Source: Limnohabitans sp. Hippo3
GTDB lineage: Bacteria; Pseudomonadota; Gammaproteobacteria; Burkholderiales; Burkholderiaceae_C
Assembly: GCF_003063665.1 (NCBI RefSeq)
Contig: NZ_NESF01000003.1
Location: forward strand, 1-64,000
Length of the DNA stretch: 64,000 bases
Reading direction: 5' to 3'
Shown here: positions 26,648 through 34,521 of the stretch, piece after piece
How the letters are laid out: each line of letters opens with the position of its first letter
Numbering within the stretch: position 1 is the first letter of the stretch
Translations under genes and position numbers: made by a program
The notes under the pieces: generated by a model
What the model was told of the DNA's origin: nothing
Seen by the model: only the letters and a program-made list of their open reading frames with translations
The model's database searches: none

Positions 26648-27232
26648 TCAGCTGCGCTGCAGTTTGTACACCGCTGTGCCGGCCATCAGGTTGGGCAACA
26701 CACGCACTTCCTGTCCGTGTTGCAGACCGAAGGCATCCACCACCTGCAGGTGGTTTTTACGGGCCAGGTCGCCAAAGTCGGCAAAGGTGCCCACGCGGAT
26801 GTTGGGCGTGTCGTACCACTGGTAAGGCAGGCGCTTGGTCACCGGCATGCGGCCTTGCAGCACGCTCAGGCGGTTGAACCAGTGCGCAAAGTTGGGGAAG
26901 GCCACGATGCCGACGCGGCCCACACGCACCGTTTCGCGCAACATGGTTTCGGCGTTGCGCAGGTGTTGCAGGGTGTCGATTTGCAGCACCACGTCAAACG
27001 ATTGGTCGGCAAACAGGCTCAGGCCTTCGTCCAGGTTGAGCTGGATCACGTTCACGCCGCGCTGTACGCAGGCGTGCACATTGGCGTCGTCCAGCTCCAC
27101 ACCGTAGCCGGTGCAAGCATTGTGTTGTTGCAGGTGGGCCAGCAAGGCGCCGTCGCCACAGCCCAGGTCGAGCACGCGGGCGCCGTGTGGCACCAGCCGC
27201 GCAATGGCTTGCATGATCAGGGGGTCGCTCAT
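26648..27232 (-). CDS. metW: Methionine biosynthesis protein MetW
   Basis: A 194-residue methyltransferase-fold protein. The SAM-binding glycine motif is [12 protein letters not shown] at about residues 20-31, followed by YGVELDD. The MetW signatures are [18 protein letters not shown] and [11 protein letters not shown]. It acts with MetX in forming O-acylhomoserine. The start overlaps the metX stop by 4 bases, the usual metXW coupling. Confidence 0.95.
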   Translation of the reverse strand: MSDPLIMQAIARLVPHGARVLDLGCGDGALLAHLQQHNACTGYGVELDDANVHACVQRGVNVIQLNLDEGLSLFADQSFDVVLQIDTLQHLRNAETMLRETVRVGRVGIVAFPNFAHWFNRLSVLQGRMPVTKRLPYQWYDTPNIRVGTFADFGDLARKNHLQVVDAFGLQHGQEVRVLPNLMAGTAVYKLQRS

Positions 27233-28383
27233 GCGGCACCTCCTTCGTTCAAAGTCTTCGCCATGTTGTCAAAGTAAGAACGCACCACATTCAGGTAACG
27301 CGCATCGTCGAGCAAAAAGGCGTCGTGTCCGTGCGGTGCGTCGATTTCTGCGTAGCTCACGTCGCGGCGGTTGTCGAGCAGGGCCTTGACCATTTCGCGG
27401 CTGCGGGCGGGCGAGAAGCGCCAGTCGGTGCTGAAGCTGACCAGCAGGAATTTGCAGCGGGCACGGGCAAAAGCCTGCGACAAATCGCCGCCAAAAGCGC
27501 GGGCCGGATCGAAGTAATCGAGCGCCCGGGTGATCAGCAAATAGGTGTTGGCGTCAAAGTACTCGCTGAACTTGTCGCCCTGGTAGCGCAAGTAGCTCTC
27601 GATCTGGAACTCCACCTCTTGTGTGGAGTATTTGTAGCCGGTGGCGTTGTGCGTCACCGCCGTGCGCAGCTCGCGGCCAAACTTTTCATTCATCACGTCG
27701 TCGCTCAGGTACGTGATGTGGCCGATCATGCGGGCGATGCGCAGGCCGCGCTTGGGCACCACGCCTTGGGCGTAAAAGTGGCCGTTGTGGAAGTCCGGGT
27801 CGGTCACGATGGCGCGGCGGGCCACTTCGTTGAAGGCGATGTTTTCGGCGTTGAGGTTGGGGGCGCTGGCCACCACCACCGCGTGCTTCACGCGCTCGGG
27901 GTATTGCAGTGTCCAGCTCAGCGCCTGCATGCCGCCCAAGCTCCCGCCCATCACGGCGGCCAGTTGTTCAATGCCCAACGCGTCGAGCAAATGGGCTTGG
28001 GCGTTGACCCAGTCTTCCACCGTGACCACCGGAAAGTCCGCGCCATACACGCGCCCGGTGTCGGGGTTGGTGTGCATGGGGCCGGTGGAGCCAAAGCACG
28101 AACCCAGGTTGTTCACGCCGATCACAAAAAAGCGGTCGGTGTCCAGGGACTTGCCGGGGCCGATCATGTTGTCCCACCAGCCCACATTGTGGGGTTGGTC
28201 GGCGTACACGCCCGCCACATGGTGCGAGGCGTTGAGCGCGTGGCAGATCAGCACCGCGTTGGATTTGTCGGCGTTGAGCGTGCCGTAGGTTTCGTAGCTC
28301 AGCGAATAGCCACGGAGGGACGCACCGCTTTGCAAAGGCAAAGGGGCTTCAAACAGCATGCTTTGGGATTCGGCGATCAGCAT
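27229..28383 (-). CDS. metX: Homoserine O-acyltransferase MetX
   Basis: A 384-residue alpha/beta-hydrolase that acylates homoserine in methionine synthesis. The nucleophile Ser148 is in [11 protein letters not shown], the oxyanion region is [14 protein letters not shown], and the catalytic Asp and His lie near FSTDWRFSP and [11 protein letters not shown]. Proteobacterial MetX paired with MetW often uses succinyl-CoA, so acetyl versus succinyl specificity is open. A SAM-II-like aptamer and a terminator precede the ATG, pointing to control by S-adenosylmethionine. Confidence 0.95.
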   Translation of the reverse strand: MLIAESQSMLFEAPLPLQSGASLRGYSLSYETYGTLNADKSNAVLICHALNASHHVAGVYADQPHNVGWWDNMIGPGKSLDTDRFFVIGVNNLGSCFGSTGPMHTNPDTGRVYGADFPVVTVEDWVNAQAHLLDALGIEQLAAVMGGSLGGMQALSWTLQYPERVKHAVVVASAPNLNAENIAFNEVARRAIVTDPDFHNGHFYAQGVVPKRGLRIARMIGHITYLSDDVMNEKFGRELRTAVTHNATGYKYSTQEVEFQIESYLRYQGDKFSEYFDANTYLLITRALDYFDPARAFGGDLSQAFARARCKFLLVSFSTDWRFSPARSREMVKALLDNRRDVSYAEIDAPHGHDAFLLDDARYLNVVRSYFDNMAKTLNEGGAA

Positions 28384-28402
28384 CGAATGTGTTCAGGTGT
28401 AC

Positions 28403-28442
28403 AAAAAACAAAACCCGGCTTCGCAGTCAGCTGGGCCGGGCT
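28403..28442 (-). terminator. Intrinsic terminator in the metX leader
   Basis: On the minus strand CCCGGC (28440-28435) pairs with GCCGGG (28419-28414), extendable by A-T pairs, followed by a T-rich run ending at 28403. It lies between the riboswitch aptamer and the metX start, so it is an attenuator rather than an end-of-gene terminator. Confidence 0.75.
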
Positions 28443-28460
28443 TCAGTGGGTTGAAACACA

Positions 28461-28523
28461 CGCCATTTAGCTGAATTTCGAAACCAGGGGTTTCGGCGCC
28501 CGCAATCAGGTTCAAATCGGCGC
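28461..28523 (-). ncRNA. SAM-II (SAM-alpha) riboswitch aptamer
   Basis: Read on the minus strand, stem P1 is GCGCC (28523-28519) with GGCGC. The loop begins with GATTTGAACC and ends in TTGCG, matching my memory of the SAM-II consensus (GATTTgACC...TTGCa). After a variable hairpin (GAAAC-CCCTG-GTTTC) comes the conserved GCTAAA, followed by GG for the pseudoknot. A TATACT -10-like box sits at 28538-28533, so transcription would begin almost exactly at P1. An intrinsic terminator and metX follow. Not verified against a covariance model. Confidence 0.75.
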
Positions 28524-28583
28524 ATAAAGCCGAGTATAAGGGCGAAGGACCAGCCCCATCAGAAGCACGCCGCAGGAGCACGC

Positions 28584-29399
28584 ATGTCAGATCTTTATGG
28601 CTCGGACGCCTACAGTCCCGTCGAAATCGCCCGCCGCGTCGAATCGGTGGGCGAAACCAAAGCCCGAATGGCGGCGCTGCCCTTGGCCTTGCTGGGCGTG
28701 CTGGCCGGGGCCTTCATTGGCCTGGGGGCCATGCTGTTTGTGCTGGTCAAGGCCGATCCGACCTTGGGCTTTGCCGCAAGTTCGGTGCTGGGCGGGTTGG
28801 TGTTTGCCATGGGTTTGCTCATGGTCGTGGTGGCCGGGGCTGAGTTGTTCACCGGCAACAACCTGATCGTCATGGCCTGGGCCGATGGCCGGGTCAGCGC
28901 AGCGCAGGTGCTACGCAACTGGGTCATTGTGTGCCTGGCCAATTTTGTCGGCGCGGCCGGTCTGGCGCTGCTGGTGTTCGCCAGCGGCCACGCCAGCCTG
29001 AACGGCGGTGCAATTGGCCAGAAGGTGGTGCAGATCGCTGTGGCCAAGCAGGAGTTGCCCTTTGTCACGGCCTTGCTGCGCGGGGTGCTGTGCAATGTGC
29101 TGGTGTGCATGGCCGTGTGGATGGCCATGGCCGGGCGCAGCGTGACAGACAAGGCCGTGGCCGTCATGCTGCCGGTGATGGCCTTTGTGGCGGCCGGTTT
29201 TGAACACAGCATCGCCAACATGTACCTGATGCTGCTGGCCATGTTGCTGCAGCAAAGCGGCCTGACGGGCTACCCCGCCGTCACCTGGGGCGGCATGCTC
29301 GGCAATTGGCTGCCCGTGATTCTGGGCAATCTTCTGGGTGGCGCGGTGCTGGTGGCTGGGGTTTACCACGTCATTTACAAGCGCCAGCCTTCGGCTTGA
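28584..29399 (+). CDS. Formate/nitrite transporter family protein
   Basis: A 271-residue six-helix channel of the FocA/NirC family. The N-terminal helix region has SPVEIARRVESVGETKA, the first loop AELFTGNNLIVMAW contains the conserved FTGN, and the later NVLVCMAVWMA and AAGFEHSIANMY (with the central gating His region) are diagnostic. A GGAG site precedes the ATG. It is divergent from the metX leader. FocA versus NirC specificity is not decidable here; no formate or nitrite enzyme genes are adjacent. Confidence 0.93.
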   Translation: MSDLYGSDAYSPVEIARRVESVGETKARMAALPLALLGVLAGAFIGLGAMLFVLVKADPTLGFAASSVLGGLVFAMGLLMVVVAGAELFTGNNLIVMAWADGRVSAAQVLRNWVIVCLANFVGAAGLALLVFASGHASLNGGAIGQKVVQIAVAKQELPFVTALLRGVLCNVLVCMAVWMAMAGRSVTDKAVAVMLPVMAFVAAGFEHSIANMYLMLLAMLLQQSGLTGYPAVTWGGMLGNWLPVILGNLLGGAVLVAGVYHVIYKRQPSA

Positions 29400-29424
29400 C
29401 GCCTGCGCCGGTAGAAACCTGCGC

Positions 29425-29991
29425 TCAGGCGCCCCAGCCCGACAAAGCAATCACGCCCAACACGGCAAAAATGCCCGCCGAGATCAGGTGTACCAGGCGC
29501 AGCGGCACCCGTTTGGTGATCGCGTCGCCCAGCCACACCACCGGGGCGTTGGCCAGCATCATGCCCAGCGTGGTGCCGGCCACCACGGCGAACCAGGCGT
29601 TGTATTGGGCGGCCAGCATGACGGTGGCGATCTGCGTCTTGTCGCCCATCTCGGCCAGAAAGAACGCCACCACCGTGGTCACGAACACCCCCATGCGCGG
29701 GGCGCTGTCGCCCTCTTCGTCGTCCAGCTTGTCCGGAATCAGCATCCACACCGCCATGGCGATGAAGGACGCGCCCAGCACCCAGCGCAGCACATCGGGG
29801 CCCATCATGGTGGTGACCCAGCTGCCCACGGCCCCGGCCAGGCCATGGTTGGCCAGTGTGGCCACCAGAATCCCCAGCACGATGGGCCAGGGCTTGCGAA
29901 AACGGGCGGCTAGCACCAGCGACAACAGTTGGGTTTTGTCGCCCATTTCAGCCAGGGCCACGATGCCGGTGGAGACGAGGAATGCTTCCAT
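29425..29991 (-). CDS. GDT1/TMEM165 (UPF0016) family cation exporter
   Basis: A 188-residue, six-helix membrane protein with two copies of the family motif: ALAEMGDKTQLLSL near residue 12 and FFLAEMGDKTQIATV near residue 105. Bacterial relatives (MneA-type) export manganese, and others transport calcium. The ATG at 29991 is adopted. An FNR-type box centred at 30061 and a TAAGAT -10-like box (30030-30025) suggest oxygen-responsive expression. No yybP-ykoY-like leader was seen. Confidence 0.9.
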   Translation of the reverse strand: MEAFLVSTGIVALAEMGDKTQLLSLVLAARFRKPWPIVLGILVATLANHGLAGAVGSWVTTMMGPDVLRWVLGASFIAMAVWMLIPDKLDDEEGDSAPRMGVFVTTVVAFFLAEMGDKTQIATVMLAAQYNAWFAVVAGTTLGMMLANAPVVWLGDAITKRVPLRLVHLISAGIFAVLGVIALSGWGA

Positions 29992-30054
29992 GTGAATGTG
30001 CCGCGCGGAATTCAAAAAAGAAGAATCTTACGTCAGTGACCTGAAGGCGCTGGC

Positions 30055-30068
30055 TTGATGCGCATCAA
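30055..30068. promoter_or_regulatory. FNR/ANR-type box TTGATGCGCATCAA
   Basis: This is an exact match to TTGAT-N4-ATCAA. Its centre lies about 42 bases upstream of the start site implied by the TAAGAT element at 30025-30030 on the minus strand, the normal class II activator position. It lies in the shared region of the GDT1-family gene and amtB. Confidence 0.6.
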
Positions 30069-30159
30069 TTTGGGCCTATTTCTTGCTTTTGTTTGGTGCG
30101 CCGAGGGTTTTTGAGCCCTTTATGCACCAAATCAATTCAAAAATCCTCAAGAGACGGTC

Positions 30160-31362
30160 ATGGAAGCACTGAAACAGGGCGCGGATGCGCTATTTATTTT
30201 GTTGGGCGGCATCATGGTGCTGGCCATGCACGCCGGTTTTGCCTTTTTGGAGCTGGGGACCGTCCGCAAAAAGAACCAGGTCAATGCGCTGGTGAAGATC
30301 CTGGTGGATTTTTCAGTCTCCACTGTGGTTTATTTTGTGGTGGGTTACAGCGTGGCTTACGGCACCACCTTTTTTGTGGGGGCCGAGCAGCTGGCCGCCA
30401 AGAACGGGTACGACCTGGTCAAGTTCTTCTTTTTGCTGACCTTCGCTGCCGCCATTCCAGCCATCATTTCGGGCGGGATTGCCGAGCGGGCCAAGTTCTG
30501 GCCCCAGTTGATCGCCACCGCCGTGATCGTGGGGTTTGTTTACCCCTTTTTCGAAGGCATCGCCTGGAACCAGCACTTTGGCGTGCAAGCCTGGATCAAG
30601 GCGCTGACGGGCGATGAGTTCCATGACTTTGCGGGCTCGGTGGTGGTCCACGCCATGGGCGGCTGGATCGCTTTGCCAGCGGTGGTCTTGCTCGGTGCCC
30701 GTTACAACCGCTACCGCAAAGACGGTCAGGTCTCGGCGCACCCGCCGTCGAGCATCCCGTTTCTGGCCTTGGGCTCGTGGATTCTGATCGTGGGCTGGTT
30801 CGGCTTTAACGTGATGAGCGCCCAGACCTTGGACAAGATTTCGGGGCTGGTGGCGGTCAACTCCCTGATGGCGATGGTGGGCGGCACTTTGGCGGCTTTG
30901 TTGCTGGGCAAGAACGACCCCGGCTTTGTGCACAACGGCCCTTTGGCGGGTTTGGTGGCGGTGTGTGCGGGCTCTGACCTGATGCACCCGTTTGGTGCTT
31001 TGGTCACTGGCGCGGTGGCGGGTGCCCTGTTTGTGGTGATGTTCACCCTGACCCAGAACAAATGGAAGATCGACGATGTGCTGGGCGTCTGGCCCTTGCA
31101 TGGCATTTGCGGTGCCTGGGGCGGGATTGCCGCTGGCATTTTTGGTGCCACCGGTCTGGGTGGATTGGGCGGCGTCAACCTCATGGCGCAATGGATCGGT
31201 ACTGCGCTGGGCGTGGCTTGGGCTTTGCTGGGCGGGGTGCTGGTCTATGGTGTCCTGAAATGGACCTTGGGCCTGAAACTCAGCCCGGAAGAAGAGTACG
31301 ACGGTGCTGATTTGAGTGTCCACAAAATCAGTGCCACACCGGACCGTGAAGTGAGTTGGTAA
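30160..31362 (+). CDS. amtB: Ammonium transporter
   Basis: A 400-residue, 11-helix Amt/MEP/Rh channel. Conserved parts: HAGFAFLELGTVRKKNQVN near the N-terminus, the signature DFAGSVVVHAMGGWIALPA containing the first pore His, and the second pore His in VLGVWPLHGICGAWGG. No signal peptide precedes the first helix. There is no glnK beside it, which is unusual for amtB. The leader contains TTTGGTGC (30092-30099) and GCACCAAA (30124-30131), half-sites reminiscent of NtrC targets. Confidence 0.95.
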   Translation: MEALKQGADALFILLGGIMVLAMHAGFAFLELGTVRKKNQVNALVKILVDFSVSTVVYFVVGYSVAYGTTFFVGAEQLAAKNGYDLVKFFFLLTFAAAIPAIISGGIAERAKFWPQLIATAVIVGFVYPFFEGIAWNQHFGVQAWIKALTGDEFHDFAGSVVVHAMGGWIALPAVVLLGARYNRYRKDGQVSAHPPSSIPFLALGSWILIVGWFGFNVMSAQTLDKISGLVAVNSLMAMVGGTLAALLLGKNDPGFVHNGPLAGLVAVCAGSDLMHPFGALVTGAVAGALFVVMFTLTQNKWKIDDVLGVWPLHGICGAWGGIAAGIFGATGLGGLGGVNLMAQWIGTALGVAWALLGGVLVYGVLKWTLGLKLSPEEEYDGADLSVHKISATPDREVSW

Positions 31363-31403
31363 AACAACAGATTGGTGCGGCAGACCACATTCTGCGCGGC
31401 TTC

Positions 31404-31430
31404 GGGGGATTACCCCTTGCGTTTTTTTTT
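31404..31430 (+). terminator. Possible terminator after amtB
   Basis: A short GGGG-ATTA-CCCC stem followed, after a few bases, by a run of nine T. The stem is short, so confidence is limited. Confidence 0.4.
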
Positions 31431-31590
31431 GTTTTATCACGCATAATTGCCGGACTTCACTGTCAGAAGCAGCGAAGTCATGTTTGCGGTGACCAGATCA
31501 GTTTCGCTTTCCTTCCGATGTTTTCAGGTTTGTTGAATGCGTTTTCGGAGCTCCATCGCTTTTATCTCTGTGTTTTGAGGAGTCCCTTTC

Positions 31591-32124
31591 ATGGGCAACA
31601 AACTTTACGTCGGCAACCTGCCTTACTCGGTTCGCGACGGCGATCTGGAACAAGCCTTCGGTGAATTCGGTGCTGTGACCAGCGCCAAAGTCATGATGGA
31701 ACGTGACACTGGCCGCTCCAAAGGCTTCGGCTTTGTGGAAATGGGCAGCGATGACGAAGCACAAGCAGCGATCAACGGCATGAACGGTCAGCCCCTGGGC
31801 GGCCGTAACGTGGTGGTGAACGAAGCCCGTCCCATGGAAGCCCGTCCTCCCCGCACTGGCGGCGGTGGCTTCGGTGGTGGTGGCGGTTACGGCGGTGGTC
31901 GTCGTGAAGGTGGTGGCGGCTACGGCGGCGGTCGCGAAGGCGGCGGCGGTTTTGGTGGCGGCCGTGAAGGCGGTGGCGGCGGCTACGGCGGCGGTCGTCG
32001 CGAAGGCGGCGGCGGTTACGGTGGTGGCGAAGGCGGCGGCGGTGGTTTCCGCAGCCCCTACGGTGCCGGCCCACGCGGTGGTGGCGGTCGCCGTGAAGGC
32101 GGCGGCTACGGCGGCGGTTATTGA
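31591..32124 (+). CDS. RNA-binding protein with RRM and glycine-rich tail
   Basis: A 177-residue protein. An RRM occupies residues 1-80 with RNP2 LYVGNLPYSV and RNP1 KGFGFVEM. It is followed by a 90-residue Gly/Arg/Tyr-rich tail built of GGYGGGRREGGGG-type repeats, like cyanobacterial and plant cold-inducible glycine-rich RNA-binding proteins. A GAGGAG ribosome site precedes the ATG. The 228-base leader may carry cold- or stress-responsive control, but I see no known element. The antisense open frame over it is compositional shadow. Confidence 0.92.
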   Translation: MGNKLYVGNLPYSVRDGDLEQAFGEFGAVTSAKVMMERDTGRSKGFGFVEMGSDDEAQAAINGMNGQPLGGRNVVVNEARPMEARPPRTGGGGFGGGGGYGGGRREGGGGYGGGREGGGGFGGGREGGGGGYGGGRREGGGGYGGGEGGGGGFRSPYGAGPRGGGGRREGGGYGGGY

Positions 32125-32169
32125 TTCACGCACTGGCCTGTCAGCTGACAGGCCCTTGAATCTTCACAG

Positions 32170-32192
32170 AGCCCTGCATTGCAGGGCTTTGT
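32170..32192 (+). terminator. Terminator after the RNA-binding protein gene
   Basis: AGCCCTGC-ATT-GCAGGGCT (32170-32188) is followed by TTGTCGTTT. A second perfect palindrome, GGCCTGTCAG-CTGACAGGCC, lies just upstream at 32135-32154. Confidence 0.75.
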
Positions 32193-32231
32193 CGTTTGTG
32201 GCCTTCGCAGGCTCTTGGTCTGTGGCGTCCG

Positions 32232-32837
32232 TTACGGTGTTTTGCGTGGCTTGGGGGCCAAGGTGCCGCGCACCCGGCCTTGCAACACGTGCTCGCCCGT
32301 GTTGCTGTTGAAGTCCATGGTGTTGCCCGTGAAGACATCGCGGTCACGGGTGATTTGCACCGGGTCGGCAGACACCACGCGGTCTTCGTCGGGCAGGGCA
32401 ACCAGACGCTCTCCCTGCAGTTCAATTTGAGGGCGGGTTTCTTGCGGGTGTTTGATGGCGTAGGCGTTGCCGATCAGGGTGACTTGCTTGCCATCGTCGG
32501 TGGCGATGCCCTGCTCGGCGCGGGCGTTCATCTTGGCACCGCTGTCGCTTTCGGCATAAATGCGAACCCGGTCAATGTGCAGGGCCTCGGTGGCCGGATA
32601 GTGCTGGGCCTTGTCGCCAATGACCTCACGGGTCATGCGCCCGCTGGCATTGAAGGATTTGACCGAGAAATCGGCCAGGCGGTAGTCGGGGTCCTGGCGT
32701 ACAGGCTTGTTGGCCTCGGGCGTGAGCAGTACCGGCACGCTTCGGACCAGCCACCAGCTGGCCAGTGCCAGCAAGGCCATCACGATCAAGGGCAGGTAAA
32801 TGCTCAACTTGTCGAGCAGGCGGCGCAACCCGTTCAT
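32232..32837 (-). CDS. lptC: LPS export periplasmic protein LptC
   Basis: A 201-residue protein anchored by an N-terminal helix (LSIYLPLIVMALLALASWWL) with a periplasmic beta-jellyroll. The family part is DYRLADFSVKSFNASGRMTREVIGD, followed by LHIDRVRIY and the terminal VFTGNTMDFNSNTGEHVLQGRVRG. It relays lipopolysaccharide from LptBFG to LptA. Its start overlaps kdsC by 4 bases. lptA and lptB are not next to it here: the downstream neighbour is convergent. Confidence 0.93.
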   Translation of the reverse strand: MNGLRRLLDKLSIYLPLIVMALLALASWWLVRSVPVLLTPEANKPVRQDPDYRLADFSVKSFNASGRMTREVIGDKAQHYPATEALHIDRVRIYAESDSGAKMNARAEQGIATDDGKQVTLIGNAYAIKHPQETRPQIELQGERLVALPDEDRVVSADPVQITRDRDVFTGNTMDFNSNTGEHVLQGRVRGTLAPKPRKTP

Positions 32838-33421
32838 GCCGACGGGCCTGCGTGTGCGTGGGTACCAACCTGGGCCAGCAAGCGTGCGTAATGGCCGCCA
32901 GCCACAAGCAACAGGTCACAAAACGCACGGGCCGCGCCTTCGCCACCTCGCTCAGCCGTGATGTGGTGTGCCACCGCCTTGGCTTGGGCGTGCCCGTTGG
33001 CAGGGGCGCAGGCAAAGGCCACGCGTTGCATCACCGGCAAATCGGGCCAGTCGTCGCCCATGGCGGCCGCTTGCGCCCAGCTCAAACCCAGGGTGTGCAG
33101 AAAATCTTCGGCAGCCGGGTGTTTGTCTTCGGTGCCAAAACGCGCATGCACGATGCCCAGCGCCTTCAGGCGCAGGCGCAGCGCGGGCGAGTCGCGCCCG
33201 GTGATGACCACGGGCGTGATGCCTGCTTGCTGCAGCAATTTCAGACCTTGCCCGTCCAGCGTGTTGAAGCGCTTGAGGGCTTCGCCGCTTTCCGAAAAAT
33301 ACAGCCCGCCGTCGGTCAACACGCCGTCGACGTCGAAAAAGGCTACGCGAATGCCTTGCGCTTGCAACAGCAATTCGGGCGGGTAATGCAGAGCCGGTGT
33401 GAGCGTTTGGACGGCTTGCAT
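32834..33421 (-). CDS. kdsC: 3-deoxy-D-manno-octulosonate-8-phosphate phosphatase
   Basis: A 195-residue HAD-family phosphatase in Kdo synthesis. The HAD motif I is FFDVDGVLTDGGLYF at about residue 29. Other blocks are FNTLDGQGLKLLQQAGI, the motif with ITGRDSPALRLR, and MGDDWPDLPVM (motif IV). The neighbours kdsD and lptC are partners in LPS assembly. Slightly long at the C-terminus compared with E. coli KdsC. Confidence 0.95.
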   Translation of the reverse strand: MQAVQTLTPALHYPPELLLQAQGIRVAFFDVDGVLTDGGLYFSESGEALKRFNTLDGQGLKLLQQAGITPVVITGRDSPALRLRLKALGIVHARFGTEDKHPAAEDFLHTLGLSWAQAAAMGDDWPDLPVMQRVAFACAPANGHAQAKAVAHHITAERGGEGAARAFCDLLLVAGGHYARLLAQVGTHAHAGPSA

Positions 33422-33422
33422 G

Positions 33423-34409
33423 TCAGATCACCTTGGCCCGCATCAGGTCGTTGGTGTTCAGGGCACCACACAGGTGCCCGGCTTCGTCGACGACGAGGAT
33501 GCTGGTGATGCGCCATTGCTCCATCATCTCGGCCGCTTCGACGGCCAACGCGTCAACCCGGATGGTGCGGGGGTTGGCGTGCATCACATCGCGTGCCCGC
33601 AGGCTGCGCAGGTCCGCGCCTTTTTCGATCAGGCGGCGCAAGTCACCATCGGTGAACACCCCCAGCACGCGGCCTTCGGCGTCGGTCACGGCGGTCGCGC
33701 CCAGGCCCTTGCTGCTCATCTCGCGCATGAGGGCGGTGAATTCGGCATCCGGTCCGACCTGCGGCACATCGCTGCCCTTGCGCATCACATCGTCCACATG
33801 GGTCAGCAGTCTGCGGCCCAGTGAACCGCCGGGATGCGAGCGGGCAAAGTCTTCGGGCTTGAAGCCCCGGGCATCGAGCAGGGCCACGGCCAAGGCATCG
33901 CCCATGGCGAGTTGGGTGGTGGTGCTGGCTGTGGGTGCCAGGTTCAGGGGGCAAGCTTCTTTGTCGACAGAGCAGTCGAGCACCACGTCGGCATGGCGGG
34001 CCAGCGAGGACTGCAGGCCGCCGGTCAGTGCGATCAGGGGCACGCCCTGGCGTTTGAGGACCGGCAAGATGGCCACCAGTTCATCGCTTTCACCACTGTT
34101 GGAGATGGCCAGGACCACGTCGATGCCCTGGATCATGCCCAGGTCACCATGGCTGGCTTCGCCGGGGTGGACAAACATCGCCGGGGTGCCGGTCGATGCC
34201 AGGGTGGCGGCAATCTTGCGACCGATGTGCCCGCTTTTGCCCATGCCGGTGACCACCACGCGCCCTTGCACGCCCAGCACCATGTTCACGGCCTGGACAA
34301 AGCGCTCGTCCAAGCGGGCTTTGAGTTGCAACAAGGCTGTGGCCTCGATGTCGAGCGTCTCGCGGGCGAGTTGCAGGGTGTGGGCAGAGTGGGCGAGCAT
34401 GGTGGGCAT
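33423..34409 (-). CDS. kdsD: Arabinose-5-phosphate isomerase, KdsD/KpsF/GutQ family
   Basis: A 328-residue protein with a SIS domain (GKSGHIGRKIAATLASTGTPA and HGDLGMIQGIDVVLAISNSGES) followed by two CBS domains (ending in ITSILVVDEAGHLCGALNTNDLMRAKV). It makes arabinose 5-phosphate, the precursor of Kdo. The ATG at 34409 gives the usual family length. It ends 1 base before kdsC starts, so kdsD-kdsC-lptC form an operon. It is divergent from the antiporter gene. Confidence 0.94.
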   Translation of the reverse strand: MPTMLAHSAHTLQLARETLDIEATALLQLKARLDERFVQAVNMVLGVQGRVVVTGMGKSGHIGRKIAATLASTGTPAMFVHPGEASHGDLGMIQGIDVVLAISNSGESDELVAILPVLKRQGVPLIALTGGLQSSLARHADVVLDCSVDKEACPLNLAPTASTTTQLAMGDALAVALLDARGFKPEDFARSHPGGSLGRRLLTHVDDVMRKGSDVPQVGPDAEFTALMREMSSKGLGATAVTDAEGRVLGVFTDGDLRRLIEKGADLRSLRARDVMHANPRTIRVDALAVEAAEMMEQWRITSILVVDEAGHLCGALNTNDLMRAKVI

Positions 34410-34521
34410 TTTATCGGTCGGCGGGCCGTGCCATGAAACAGCGGTGCTCAAGCCCACATCGGGTGGTGAATGGAGCGCCCGGATCGCCGAGACGGTCACA
34501 TGCGCTTGTTACCATTGAAGC

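Noticed and set aside
24484-26877. A 797-codon plus-strand open frame over the phosphorylase and MFS genes
   Set aside because: Antisense to two genes with strong motifs; the His/Gln/Gly-rich composition is compositional shadow.
29992-30159. Manganese (yybP-ykoY) riboswitch before the GDT1-family gene
   Set aside because: The leader is short and lacks the conserved paired loops; no aptamer could be drawn.
30061-30159. Sigma-54 promoter for amtB
   Set aside because: No TGGCAC-N5-TTGC element was found in the leader.
31860-32110. Short tandem DNA repeats as a separate repeat feature
   Set aside because: They are explained by the Gly/Arg/Tyr-rich protein tail.
31498-32133. Ala/Thr-rich minus-strand frame over the glycine-rich RNA-binding protein
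   Set aside because: It arises from the repeated GGC/GGT glycine codons read on the other strand.
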